Source of the DNA: Kitasatospora sp. MAA19
GTDB taxonomy: Bacteria; Actinomycetota; Actinomycetes; Streptomycetales; Streptomycetaceae
Direction: 5' to 3'
DNA length: 64,000 nucleotides
Assembly: GCF_029894125.1 (NCBI RefSeq)
Contig: NZ_JARXYZ010000029.1
Location: 1-64,000, forward strand
Part shown: in pieces, positions 8,410-17,906 of the stretch
How the letters are laid out: every line of letters starts with the position of its first letter
Position numbering within the stretch: position 1 is the first letter of the stretch
The notes under the pieces: model-generated
Seen by the model: the letters and a program-made list of their open reading frames with translations, nothing else
The model's database searches: none
Told to the model about the DNA's origin: nothing
Program-made: the position numbers and the translations under genes

Positions 8410-10755
8410 GTGAACTCCCCCGACCACCGTGCGCCGAACGAGCCCGGGCAGGACGACCGCGCGCCGGACCGGACCGAGCCGGCCGTGGGCCCCGCCCCCA
8501 CCGCGCCGCCGCAGTTCGCGCCGTACCACCACCCGGCCGCCGGCTGGGGCGCCGCGAAGAGCGTGACCCGGTTCCTGGTGCGCGAGGGCGCGTACGTGGA
8601 CGGGCCGCGGGCGATCATGCGGATGAACCACGAGAACGACGGCTTCGACTGCCCCGGGTGCGCCTGGCCGGACGACACCAAGGGCCTGCACCTGGACATC
8701 TGCGAGAACGGCATCAAGCACGTCACCTGGGAGATGACCCGCAAGCGGGTCGGCCGCGAGTTCTTCGCCACCCACTCGGTGACCGAGCTGTCCGAGTGGA
8801 GCGACTTCGCGCTGGAGGACCAGGGCCGCCTCACCGAGCCGATGGTGTACGACGCCGCCTCGGACCACTACGTCCCGATCCGTTGGCGGGACGCCTTCGA
8901 CCTGGTCGGCCGCACCCTGCGCGACCTGGACGACCCGAACCGGGCCGCCTTCTACACCTCCGGCCGGCTCGGCAACGAGGCGACGTTCCTCTACCAGCTG
9001 ATGGCCCGCGAACTGGGCACCAACAACCTGCCGGACTGCTCCAACATGTGCCACGAGGCCAGCGGACGCGCCCTGCAGGCCTCGCTGGGCACCGAGAAGG
9101 GCACCGTCGACCTCAAGGACTGGGAGGTCACCGACGCGCTGTTCATCATGGGCGTCAACGTGGCCTCCAACGCCCCCCGGATGCTCACCGCGCTCTCCGC
9201 GGCGTACCGCCGCGGCGCGCAGATCGTGCACATCAACCCGCTGGTCGAGGCGGCCGCCACCCGCACCATCGTCCCGCACGACTTCGTGGACATGGCGCTG
9301 TTCAAGTCCACCAGGACCAGCACGCTGAACCTGCAGCCGCGCATCGGCGGCGACATGGCACTGCTGCGCGGCATGGCGAAGGCGATCCTGGAACAGTCCA
9401 CGACCGACGAGAAGGCGCTGGACCAGCTGTTCATCGGCCGGCACACCACCGGGTTCGAGGCCTACCGCGCCCTGTGCGAGGCCACGCCGTGGGAGGAGAT
9501 CGAGCGGCAGAGCGGCCTCGACCGGGCCCAGGTCCTCAAGGCCGCGCGGGTCTACCGCGACGCCGACCGTTCGATCTTCAGCTGGTGCCTGGGCGTCACC
9601 CAGCACGAGCACGGCGTGGACACCGTGCGGGAGATCGTCAACCTCCTGCTGCTGCGCGGCAACCTGGGCCGCGAGGGGGCCGGGCCGTCGCCGGTGCGCG
9701 GGCACAGCAACGTGCAGGGCAACCGCACCTGCGGCATCGACCACCGCCCCTCCCCGGAGTTCCTGGACCGCCTCGCCGAGGTCTGCGCGATCGACCCGCC
9801 GCGCGCGCACGGCCTGGACACCGTGAACGCCATCGAGGCGATGCGGCGCGGCGAGGTGAAGGTCTTCGTCGGCATGGGCGGCAACTTCGCGCTCGCCGCG
9901 CCCGACACGCCCGCCACCTACGAGGCTTTGCGCGGCTGCGAGTTGACCGTCCAGGTGAGCACCAAGCTGAACCGCAGCCACCTGGTGCACGGCCGCCGGG
10001 CGCTGATCCTGCCCTGTCTGGGCCGCACCGAGAAGGACCACCAGCGCGGCGGGCTGCAGAGCACCTCGGTCGAGGACTCGATGAGCATGGTGCACCTGTC
10101 CGTCGGCATGAAGTGCCCGGCCTCGCCGCACCTGCTCTCCGAGCCCGCCATCGTCGCCGGGATGGCGCGCGCGGCACTGCCGGACAGCGAGACGCCGTGG
10201 GAGTGGTACATCGAGGACTACGACCGCATCCGCGACACCATGTCCCAGGCCCTGGACGGCTTCGAGGACTTCAACCGCCGGGTGCGGCTGCCGCTCGGGT
10301 TCCGGATCAAGCAGCCGGCCCGCGAGCTGGTCTTCCTCACCCCCTCCGGGCAGGCCGAGTTCTCCGCCGCCCCGCTGCCCGACGTCGTCCCCGCCCCGGG
10401 CACCCTGGCGCTGGGCACCATGCGCTCCCACGACCAGTGGAACACCACCATCTACTCCGACAACGACCGCTACCGGGGCGTGAAGAACCTGCGCACGCTG
10501 GTCTTCCTGAACCCGGACGACATGCGCGAGCGCGGCATCGCCGAGTTCGACCCGGTCGACATCACCAGCACCGCGAAGGACGGCAGCACCCGCACCCTGA
10601 ACGGCTACCTGGCGATCCCGTACGAGATCCCGCGCGGCTGCGCGGCCGGTTACATGCCCGAGATGAACGTGCTGTGCGCGCTCGGCGACTACAGCACCCA
10701 GAGCGACCAGCCGATCATGAAGCACCTCAAGGTCACCGTCACCGCGTCCGCCTGA
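8410..10755 (+). CDS. FdhF/YdeP-family molybdopterin oxidoreductase
   Basis: A 781-residue member of the molybdopterin-guanine-dinucleotide oxidoreductase superfamily. The family's N-terminal block DGFDCPGCAWPDD is followed by cofactor-binding segments YTSGRLGNEATFLYQLMAR, SNMCHEASGRAL and FIMGVNVASNAPRML. A C-terminal molydop-binding domain covers about the last 120 residues (from HDQWNTTIY). The 'NMCHEAS' segment has Cys where formate dehydrogenases have a Mo ligand. There is no N-terminal four-cysteine ferredoxin-like domain, so it resembles YdeP-type enzymes (acid resistance, substrate unknown) rather than classical selenocysteine FDHs. The first ~40 residues are low-complexity. GTG at 8410 is preceded by GGAAGG at 9 bases. 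It follows fdhD; the genes are convergent with the next gene after 16 bases. Confidence 0.92.
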   Translation: MNSPDHRAPNEPGQDDRAPDRTEPAVGPAPTAPPQFAPYHHPAAGWGAAKSVTRFLVREGAYVDGPRAIMRMNHENDGFDCPGCAWPDDTKGLHLDICENGIKHVTWEMTRKRVGREFFATHSVTELSEWSDFALEDQGRLTEPMVYDAASDHYVPIRWRDAFDLVGRTLRDLDDPNRAAFYTSGRLGNEATFLYQLMARELGTNNLPDCSNMCHEASGRALQASLGTEKGTVDLKDWEVTDALFIMGVNVASNAPRMLTALSAAYRRGAQIVHINPLVEAAATRTIVPHDFVDMALFKSTRTSTLNLQPRIGGDMALLRGMAKAILEQSTTDEKALDQLFIGRHTTGFEAYRALCEATPWEEIERQSGLDRAQVLKAARVYRDADRSIFSWCLGVTQHEHGVDTVREIVNLLLLRGNLGREGAGPSPVRGHSNVQGNRTCGIDHRPSPEFLDRLAEVCAIDPPRAHGLDTVNAIEAMRRGEVKVFVGMGGNFALAAPDTPATYEALRGCELTVQVSTKLNRSHLVHGRRALILPCLGRTEKDHQRGGLQSTSVEDSMSMVHLSVGMKCPASPHLLSEPAIVAGMARAALPDSETPWEWYIEDYDRIRDTMSQALDGFEDFNRRVRLPLGFRIKQPARELVFLTPSGQAEFSAAPLPDVVPAPGTLALGTMRSHDQWNTTIYSDNDRYRGVKNLRTLVFLNPDDMRERGIAEFDPVDITSTAKDGSTRTLNGYLAIPYEIPRGCAAGYMPEMNVLCALGDYSTQSDQPIMKHLKVTVTASA

Positions 10756-10771
10756 AACGGCTCCCCGGCGC

Positions 10772-12082
10772 TCACTCGGGCTGCGGCGTCCAGCGGTGCA
10801 GGCCCTTGCGGTCGTAGTAGCGGGTCATCGCGAAGCCGAAGGCCAGCGCGAGCACCACGGCGATCGCGATCATGGTCCAGGCCCTGGCCAGACCCGCGTC
10901 CGCCCGGGCGTCGAAGAACAGGATCGCCCGGATGCCGTCGCTGAGCTGGCGCATCGGCTCGAACAGGCCGAGGAAGCGGTAGAACCCGGGCACCGCCTGG
11001 AGCGGGATGGTCGCCCCCGAGGAGGGCAGTGCCAGCGCGATGAAGACGAACATGGACACCAGCTGCCCGATCCCGCCGAGCGCCGCGTTGATCGCCTGCA
11101 CCCCGAGGCCGACGGCGAGGCTGGCGCAGTAGGCGAACACCCAGAGCAGGACCTGGTGCGGGGCGTCCATGCCGAGGACGGCGACCGAGCAGATCATCAC
11201 CAGGGTGGTGGTGAGCAGCATGATCCCCGCCGTCATGACCATCTTCAGCAGCAGGGTCTGGGTGCGGGTGATCGGGACGGTCGGGCGCCGGGTGTGCCAG
11301 GGGCCGATCTCGCTGTCGCTGTAGCCGAGCGCGGTGTCGACGCCGTTGTGGATGATGTTGCCGCCGACGAAGCCGGTCAGCACGGCCAGCAGGGTGTAGT
11401 AGAAGGCGCTCAGGCCGAGCCCGCTGTGGGTGCCGATCGGGTGGCCGACCCGGGTGGTGACGGCGATCGGGTCGGCCAGCAGCAGCCGTGCGGTGGCGGT
11501 GGCGGTGGCGCCCGTTCCGGTGCCCGGGCGGCTCGCCGGCGGCGCGGCCGCGGTCAGCTCCTTGCCGATCGTCAGGGAGGCCTGGTGGGCGGCGGACTGG
11601 GTGATCTGGGAGGCCAGCGAGGAGCCGAGGCTGCCGAGGCCGGGGTTGGTCAGCACCGTCAGGGTGGGCCGTTCGGTCGCCCGGCCGGTGGTCAGCGCCG
11701 CCACGTCGGCGGTGAACCCCGGCGGGACGAGCAGCGCGCCGTAGACCTTCCCGGAGGAGAGCTGGTCCATGGCCTCGGCCTGGCCGACCTGCCGCCAGTC
11801 GACGGTGCCGCCGGGCGTCTGGGCGACGACCTCCCGGCTCAGCCGCGCGCCCAGGCTCTCCGACCGGCCCGACGGGGGCGGGCCCTGATCCTCGTTCACC
11901 AGGGCGATCGGGAGCCGGTGCAGATGCCCGGTCGGGTTCAGGATGCCACCCATATAGAGCAGCGAGAGCACCACGGCCACCAGGCCGCACAGGATGCCGG
12001 GAACGAGCCACAGTTTCGCGCGACGGGCGAGCACGAGGGCCCGCGCCTGCCGGGGACCGCCCTGGGAGCCTGCGGAGGCCAT
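10772..12082 (-). CDS. YhgE/SNG1-like (DUF3533) membrane protein
   Basis: A 436-residue membrane protein. One transmembrane segment lies near the N-terminus (LWLVPGILCGLVAVVLSLLY). A large extracytoplasmic loop of about 180 residues follows, containing IALVNEDQG, KVYGALLVPPGFTADV and VLTNPG. At least five hydrophobic segments fill the C-terminal half (TLLAVLTGFVGGNII, MVMTAGIMLLTTTLVMI, MFVFIALALP and others). This is the layout of the YhgE/Pip and ABC-2 type permease families, but no ATPase gene is adjacent. Substrate unknown. I chose the ATG at 12082 because GAGGGG stands just upstream; an earlier ATG at 12172 would add a basic stretch. The remnant of an ABC ATPase lies about 160 bases beyond this start, in the other orientation. 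Confidence 0.8.
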   Translation of the reverse strand: MASAGSQGGPRQARALVLARRAKLWLVPGILCGLVAVVLSLLYMGGILNPTGHLHRLPIALVNEDQGPPPSGRSESLGARLSREVVAQTPGGTVDWRQVGQAEAMDQLSSGKVYGALLVPPGFTADVAALTTGRATERPTLTVLTNPGLGSLGSSLASQITQSAAHQASLTIGKELTAAAPPASRPGTGTGATATATARLLLADPIAVTTRVGHPIGTHSGLGLSAFYYTLLAVLTGFVGGNIIHNGVDTALGYSDSEIGPWHTRRPTVPITRTQTLLLKMVMTAGIMLLTTTLVMICSVAVLGMDAPHQVLLWVFAYCASLAVGLGVQAINAALGGIGQLVSMFVFIALALPSSGATIPLQAVPGFYRFLGLFEPMRQLSDGIRAILFFDARADAGLARAWTMIAIAVVLALAFGFAMTRYYDRKGLHRWTPQPE

Positions 12083-12243
12083 GCCACCCCTCGGATTCGG
12101 GCGCAACCTGGTGCTGCTGCCGATGCGGTGGGAAGTCGTTCCGTGGCGGCCGGACGGCCAAACCCGCGTCACCCGATCCGCCGCGCCGCGCCCCCGCCCG
12201 GGGCGCCGGGGCGCCGGGCACCGGAGGCCGGCCCGGCACCGCC

Positions 12244-12402
12244 GTGCGCGCCGGCTTCTTCCGCGACCTGCTCGCCCACCACTACACCGGCGAACAGGTC
12301 GACCGGCAGCTGGAGACCGCCACCGACTGGGGCCGCCACGCCGGGCTGTTCGGCTACGACGCCGCCCTCCGTGAGTACCGGCTCGACGAGGAGTCGGCCT
12401 GA
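12244..12402 (+). pseudogene. 3' remnant of NitT/TauT-type ABC transporter ATPase
   Basis: An open stretch of 53 codons ending at TGA 12400-12402. It encodes the C-terminal 'AAA-associated' tail found on some nitrate/sulfonate-type ABC transporter ATPases: FFRDLLAHHYTGEQ, then QLETATDWGRHAGLFGYDA. The Walker motifs and the rest of the ATPase are absent. Upstream in frame the sequence turns into low-complexity Gly/Pro/Arg, and no ribosome site precedes the first GTG. It reads as the surviving 3' end of a deleted gene, marking a past deletion or rearrangement next to the left edge of the leu block. Identification rests on recognising the tail by eye. Confidence 0.6.
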
Positions 12403-12603
12403 AGTCCGTCAGGCCCGGCCGGTGGCCGGGCGGCGGCGGGCGGTGCGGACGGCGCGGGCGAACGGCCGCTCCGCCCTCGAACCCGGTGCTATCCGGCCGG
12501 GCGCGGGCGCCGATAGCGGGCCGATGGCCGGGGGTGCCAGGCTTCAGCCATCCTTTCAGCCGCTGCCGACCGGCCGCCGTCCAGGAGTTGGAGTCCGTAC
12601 GAG

Positions 12604-12669
12604 ATGACCGAGCACACCGCGTTCCGTACCACCGTCAACGGATCGTACGAGCACAACCCCTGGGGCTGA
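12604..12669 (+). CDS. Putative 21-residue peptide (ends NPWG)
   Basis: A 22-codon frame from ATG 12604 to TGA 12667-12669 encoding MTEHTAFRTTVNGSYEHNPWG. A GGAG at 12590-12593 lies 10 bases upstream. Eighteen of 20 sense codons after the start end in G or C, matching real genes here. A perfect hairpin follows 7 bases after the stop. It could be a RiPP-like precursor, a small functional protein or a regulatory leader. No modifying enzyme (radical SAM, YcaO, cyclase or P450) is adjacent, and no gene follows on the plus strand for it to regulate. Not recognised as a known family. Confidence 0.4.
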   Translation: MTEHTAFRTTVNGSYEHNPWG

Positions 12670-12676
12670 ACGCCGA

Positions 12677-12706
12677 CCGCCGTGGTCGGTGGGGCGACCA
12701 CGGCGG
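12677..12706. terminator. Hairpin terminator after leuB and the small ORF
   Basis: Perfect 12-bp stem: 12677-12688 (CCGCCGTGGTCG) pairs with 12695-12706, with a 6-base loop. It lies 26 bases past the leuB stop on the minus strand and 7 bases past the stop of the 21-residue ORF on the plus strand, so it can end transcription from both sides. Confidence 0.7.
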
Positions 12707-12732
12707 CGGTGGAGGGTGGGGGCCGGTGGTCG

Positions 12733-13770
12733 TCAGCCCGCGGAGAGGGCAGCCCGGACCGCGGCGCCGGCCTGCCGGGTGCTGAGGGTACCGCCGAGGT
12801 CCGGGGTGCACGCACCGTCGCCGACGGCCGTGCCGACGGCCAGCTGGACCGCCTTCGCCTCGGCGGGCCAGCCCAGGCGCTCCAGCATGAGCGCGGAGCT
12901 GAGGATGGCGCCGAAGGGGTTGCCGATGCCCTGGCCGGCGATGTCGGGCGCGCTGCCGTGCACCGGCTCGTAGAGGCCGAACCCGGTGACCGGGTTGATG
13001 TTGGCGGAGGCCGCGTTGCCCAGGCCGCCGGCCAGCATCGCCGCCAGGTCGCTGAGGATGTCGCCGTAGGAGTTGTTGGTGACGATGACGTCGAACTGCG
13101 ACGGGTCGGAGATCAGCTTCATCGCGGCGGCGTCGACGTAGAGGTGGGTGGAGCTGATGCCGGGGTGCTTCGCGGCGTTCTCCTGGAAGACCCGCTGCCA
13201 CACCTGCCCGCCGTGCCGGACGGCGTTGGACTTGTCGACCATGCAGACGCCGCGCTCGGCGATCGAGTACGCGTACTCCATCACCCGTGAGACGCCCATG
13301 TAGGTGCTGACGTCCGCGTCGATGGCCATCTCGTGCACGGTGTTGCCGCGCAGCACACCGCCGATGTCGGTGTAGAGGCCCTCGGTGTTCTCGCGGACGA
13401 TCACGGCGTCGATACCGCGGGTCCGCTCGTCGCGCAGCGGGCTCAGCCGCTCCTGCAGCAGCGTGGCGGGGCGGTGGTTGACGAAGAGGTCGAGGTCGAA
13501 GCGCAGGCGCAGCAGGACGCCGCGGCCGTAGTCCGAGGTCTTCACCCGGGGGTCGCCGATGGCGCCGAAGAGCACCGAGTCGCTCGCCTTGATCCGCTCG
13601 AAGTCCTCGTCGGACAGGGATACCCCGGTCCGCAGGTAGGTGTCGGCGTTGACGTGGTCGAGCACGTCGACCGTGAGGTCCAGGCCCAGCGATTCGATGG
13701 TCTGCAGGGCCTCCTGGGTCACCTCGGGGCCGATGCCGTCACCGGGGATGACGGTCACTGTCTTGGTCAT
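12733..13770 (-). CDS. leuB: 3-isopropylmalate dehydrogenase-type enzyme
   Basis: A 345-residue member of the isocitrate/isopropylmalate dehydrogenase family. It would oxidatively decarboxylate 3-isopropylmalate, or a homologue with a longer side chain, to the 2-oxo acid using NAD. Visible motifs are VIPGDGIGPEVTQEAL at the N-terminus, LFGAIGDPRV, the substrate-arginine region LLLRLRFDLDLFVNHRPA, VRENTEGLYTD, the metal-binding aspartate region NNSYGDILSDLAAML and the NAD-binding loop EPVHGSAPDIAGQGIGNP. ATG at 13770 starts right at the Rossmann-like beta strand. It is last in a leuA-leuC-leuD-leuB set, 143 bases after leuD. As a set beside an NRPS locus it is probably a pathway-specific paralogue; the true side chain (leucine versus homoleucine type) cannot be read from sequence. 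Confidence 0.92.
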   Translation of the reverse strand: MTKTVTVIPGDGIGPEVTQEALQTIESLGLDLTVDVLDHVNADTYLRTGVSLSDEDFERIKASDSVLFGAIGDPRVKTSDYGRGVLLRLRFDLDLFVNHRPATLLQERLSPLRDERTRGIDAVIVRENTEGLYTDIGGVLRGNTVHEMAIDADVSTYMGVSRVMEYAYSIAERGVCMVDKSNAVRHGGQVWQRVFQENAAKHPGISSTHLYVDAAAMKLISDPSQFDVIVTNNSYGDILSDLAAMLAGGLGNAASANINPVTGFGLYEPVHGSAPDIAGQGIGNPFGAILSSALMLERLGWPAEAKAVQLAVGTAVGDGACTPDLGGTLSTRQAGAAVRAALSAG

Positions 13771-13883
13771 GGGTCTCACCGTTTCTGGGGTGGGGCCGGC
13801 CGGTTGTGGGTCGGGCCGGCCGGGCCGGCCGGGGGTCGGGCAGGGTCGCCGCCTCGGCCCGGCGCTCGGGGGCGCTCGGTTCG

Positions 13884-13906
13884 GCGCTCGGTTCGGCACC
13901 GAGCGC
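13884..13906. terminator. Intergenic hairpin between leuD and leuB
   Basis: A perfect 9-bp stem (GCGCTCGGT / ACCGAGCGC) with a 5-base loop, located 8 bases past the leuD stop codon. It overlaps two tandem copies of the 12-mer GGCGCTCGGTTC (13871-13894). It may be a partial terminator or an RNA processing/stability element lowering leuB expression relative to leuCD. Confidence 0.45.
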
Positions 13907-13913
13907 GCCGACG

Positions 13914-14552
13914 TCAGGAGGCCCGGCGCTGCTTCGCCGCGTCCGGGGAGGAGAAGGCGCCGCGGGTGATGCTGGTCATCCAGGCCGGGCGCCGCTGCTC
14001 GAAGTCGGCGATCGCGTCGGCCTTGCGCAGGGTGACGTCGATGTCGTCGAGGCCGTTGAGCAGCAGCCAGCGCGCGCGGTGGTCCGCCTCGAACTCCCAG
14101 GTCCCGCCGTCGGTGGTGACGGTCAGCTGCTCCAGGTCGACGGTGATCTCGAACTTCGGGTCGGCCTGGGCGCGTTCGGCGAGCCCGGCGACGACGGGTA
14201 CCGGCAGGGCGACGGCCAGCAGGCCGTTCTTCAGCGCGTTGCGCAGGAAGATGTCGCCGAAGCTGGTGGCGATGACGGCCCGGAAGCCCCAGTCGCGCAG
14301 GGCCCACACGGCGTGCTCGCGGGAGCTGCCGGTGCCGAAGTTGTGGCCCGCCACCAGGACGCTCGCGTCCTGGTGCTCCGGCTGGTTCAGGACGAACCCG
14401 GGCTCCTTGCGCCAGTGCCCGAACAGGGTGTCGGCGTAGCCGGACTTGGTCAGCCGCTTGCAGAACTCGGCCGGGATGATCTGGTCGGTGTCGACGTCGT
14501 CCCGGGACAGTGCCACGGCCTGTCCGGTGTGCGTCGTGAGCGGCTCCCTCAT
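13914..14552 (-). CDS. leuD: 3-isopropylmalate dehydratase small subunit-type
   Basis: A 212-residue swivel-domain subunit of the isopropylmalate isomerase (aconitase superfamily), which pairs with LeuC to move the hydroxyl from C2 to C3. Family motifs are present: DDVDTDQIIPAEFCK near residue 18, LVAGHNFGTGSSREHAVWAL near residue 67 (the substrate-binding GSSREH), and FGDIFLRNALKNGLLAV. Length is normal for bacterial LeuD (~200). ATG at 14552 is preceded by GGGGAAGAGG. The gene lies 85 bases after leuC on the same strand. LeuC and LeuD are separate here, unlike the fused HphCD type of cyanobacterial homophenylalanine loci. Confidence 0.95.
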   Translation of the reverse strand: MREPLTTHTGQAVALSRDDVDTDQIIPAEFCKRLTKSGYADTLFGHWRKEPGFVLNQPEHQDASVLVAGHNFGTGSSREHAVWALRDWGFRAVIATSFGDIFLRNALKNGLLAVALPVPVVAGLAERAQADPKFEITVDLEQLTVTTDGGTWEFEADHRARWLLLNGLDDIDVTLRKADAIADFEQRRPAWMTSITRGAFSSPDAAKQRRAS

Positions 14553-14568
14553 GCCTCTTCCCCCTGGT

Positions 14569-14604
14569 GGTCGTTCCGGTCGTTCCGGTCGCTCTGGTCG
14601 GTCA
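14569..14604. repeat. Four tandem 9-bp repeats between leuC and leuD
   Basis: Four head-to-tail 9-mers: GGTCGTTCC twice, then GGTCGCTCT and GGTCGGTCA. They lie in the 85-base leuC-leuD gap, ending near the leuD ribosome site. Possible regulator-binding repeat or a simple slippage product. Confidence 0.6.
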
Positions 14605-14637
14605 ATCGGGCCGGGCGGGTGCGCCCGGTGGGCGCGG

Positions 14638-16037
<1,400 letters not shown>

Positions 16038-16038
<1 letters not shown>

Positions 16039-17231
16039 CAGCCGGCCACCGCCATCTCGGTGGTGCGGCTCAGGCGCTCGGCGATGATCTCGCGCAGCTC
16101 GCCCAGTTCGATGCAGGTGCCGTCGGCACGGCCGGCTATGTAGGTGTCGTAGATCTCGTCGAGCAGGTCCCGCTCGGCGCCGAGACCCATCTGGTCGAAC
16201 AGGTTGCGGACCACGCTGCGCCCGGAGTGCCGGCCGATGAGAATTCCCCGTTCCCGGCCGAAGCTGCGCGGTTCGACGTATTCGTAGGTCACCGGATTGC
16301 GCAGCATTCCGGCCTGGTGGATTCCGGCCTGGGTGGCGAAGGCGTTCTCGCCGAAAATGGCCTTGTTGCGCGGTGTCGACATTCCGATGATCCGGGCCAT
16401 CAGCTGGTAGGCCTCGTAGAACTTCTCGGTGCGCAGCCGGCTGGTCAGGCCCAGCTGCTCGCCCTTGTAGAGCAGCACCGCGGCCAGCTCCTCCAGCGGG
16501 GTGTTGCCCGCGCGCTCGCCGATGCCGGCGATGGTGGCCTGCACCTCGTCGGCGCCCGCCGCGACGCCGGCCAGGGCGTTGGCGAGGGAGAGGCCGAGGT
16601 CCTGGTGGCAGTGGGTGGAGAGGATGATGTCGTCCGGGATCCAGGAGCGGACCCGCGCGACCTGGGCGCCGAACTCGGCCGGGATCAGGCAGCCGGTGGT
16701 GTCGGCGAGCGCCACCGTGCGGGCGCCCTCGGCGAGGCCGGCCTCGATCATCGGGCGCAGCAGGTCGTCGCTGCCCCGGCTGGCGTCCTCGATGCCGAGC
16801 GTGATGTCGGTGAAGCCCAGCTCACGGGCGAACTTGATGCTGTCGACGATCTCGTGCAGGCCCTCGGCGCGGGTGAGGCCGCGCTTGTGCTCCAGGTGGA
16901 CGTCGCTGCCGGTGGCCATGATCTGGACCTGGTGGCGCTCGACGCCGCCGGCCTCGGCGGCCAGCTCGATGTCGGAGCGGACCGCCCGGTTGAGGGTCGC
17001 CACCTTGGCGGTGGTGAGCGCTCCCGAGATCAGTCTGGTGGCCTCGAAGTCGCGCGGTGAGGAGCTCGGGAAGCCGGCCTCGATGGTGTCGACGCCGGTG
17101 GCCTCGATGGCGAGGGCCAGCTCCAGCTTCTGGTCGGGGTTCATCGCGTTGCCGGGGGCCTGTTCGCCGTCGCGCAGCGTCGAGTCGAATACGCGGAGCC
17201 GCCGTGCGGTGGGGACGGATTTCGAAGACAT
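16038..17231 (-). CDS. leuA: Short 2-isopropylmalate synthase homologue
   Basis: A 397-residue DRE-TIM metallolyase of the isopropylmalate/homocitrate synthase family, which condenses acetyl-CoA with a 2-oxo acid. The signature FDSTLRDGEQAPGNAM sits at residues ~14-29. Metal-binding histidines are in STHCHQDLGLSLANAL, and the conserved region ATIAGIGERAGNTPLEELA follows; further on is FGENAFATQAGIHQAGM. It stops after the catalytic part and short subdomains, lacking the ~130-residue allosteric domain of leucine-inhibited LeuA, so feedback inhibition by leucine is not expected. Homologues of this size serve in chain-elongation pathways (homocitrate, homophenylalanine-type). ATG at 17231 is preceded by GCGGAAAG. 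First gene of leuACDB, with a candidate promoter about 95 bases upstream. A second, different synthase lies at 56075-57748. Confidence 0.92.
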
Positions 17232-17325
17232 GGACTTTCCGCCTCTTTCGGGAACGCCGCCGGACGGCAACCGGACGGGAGGTCGCGGTGAGCGGCAGCG
17301 GATGATGGTGGCTGGCAGCGGTGAC

Positions 17326-17354
17326 TTTACTGGGCGGGAATCACTGCCCGTCAA
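17326..17354 (-). promoter_or_regulatory. Candidate promoter for leuACDB
   Basis: On the minus strand TTGACG (17349-17354) is followed after 17 bases by AGTAAA (17326-17331), about 95 bases before the leuA ATG. It lies in the AT-richer part of the leuA/HIUase-like divergent region (about 17340-17440), which stands out from the surrounding GC-rich DNA. Confidence 0.4.
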
Positions 17355-17466
17355 GACTTTTCGAACAAATAAGCATTCGATGGCGGCCCGATAGCGGCAC
17401 CCCCAACAATAGGCTTGATGCGCCCTTTTCCCGATGCATCGTGTACTGAAGTAAGGAGTGATTTCC

Positions 17467-17532
17467 GTGGGAGATATCGCGGCCGAGGGACGCCCGCCGG
17501 CCCGGTTACCGCGCCCGGGGCGGGTGAGGTGA
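17467..17532 (+). CDS. 21-residue upstream ORF with a TTA codon
   Basis: GTG at 17467 is preceded at 8 bases by a perfect AAGGAG (17453-17458), the strongest ribosome site in the area. The 21-codon frame (begins VGDIAAEGRPPARLPR) ends at TGA 17530-17532, overlapping the ATG of the next gene by one base (TGATG). Codon 14 is TTA (17506-17508); TTA codons are rare in streptomycetes and need the bldA tRNA. This suggests translational coupling in which reading the short frame controls the HIUase-like gene. Alternatively it is the original N-terminus of that gene after a frameshift. Confidence 0.5.
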   Translation: MGDIAAEGRPPARLPRPGRVR

Positions 17533-17870
17533 TGGCGAGGGTCATCGTCGAAGCGCTGGACAGCGTCCACGGGCGCACCGCCGCCGGTCTCGACGCGAGA
17601 CTGGAGTCGCTGGTCGACAACGAGTGGGTGCCCGTGGTCGAGCGGAGAACGGACGCGAGCGGCCGGATCGAGGAGTGGGGCGGTACGGACGGCGGGCGCG
17701 GCCTCTACCGGCTGGTGTTCGACGTCGACCGGTACTTCAGCGGGCTCGGCCTGTGCACCGTGCACCCCGAGGTGGCGGCCACCTTCCGGGTCGCCGACGG
17801 CGAGTCGGGACACCGGGTGAGCCTCACCCTGTCGCTGAACCACTACGCGGTGGCCTTCATCGCGGACTAG
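17532..17870 (+). CDS. Degenerate transthyretin/HIUase-like protein
   Basis: A 112-residue protein of the transthyretin/5-hydroxyisourate hydrolase fold. Matching blocks are ALDSVHGRTAAGLDARLESL, RRTDASGRIEEW, GLYRLVFDVDRYF and HPEVAATFRV. True HIU hydrolases end in a YRGS tetrapeptide and begin with a catalytic His near LTTHVLD. Here the end is YAVAFIAD and the start is ARVIVEALD, so these catalytic elements are missing. It is therefore unlikely to be a urate-pathway enzyme; a binding or recruited role is possible. The ATG overlaps the upstream 21-codon ORF (TGATG); a GTG just before it (17529) is an alternative start. Divergent from leuACDB and convergent with the SARP gene 36 bases downstream. 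Confidence 0.7.
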   Translation: MARVIVEALDSVHGRTAAGLDARLESLVDNEWVPVVERRTDASGRIEEWGGTDGGRGLYRLVFDVDRYFSGLGLCTVHPEVAATFRVADGESGHRVSLTLSLNHYAVAFIAD

Positions 17871-17906
17871 CCGCACCCTGAACAGCGCGCCCGCTCAGGA
17901 CGCCCG

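Noticed and set aside
13771..14307. Extension of leuB upstream to 14307
   Set aside because: The extra residues are an out-of-frame reading of leuD; the conserved N-terminus begins at ATG 13770.
17232..17876. Extension of the short leuA upstream to 17876
   Set aside because: It crosses the divergent regulatory region and the HIUase-like gene. The family N-terminus begins a few residues after ATG 17231, which has a ribosome site.
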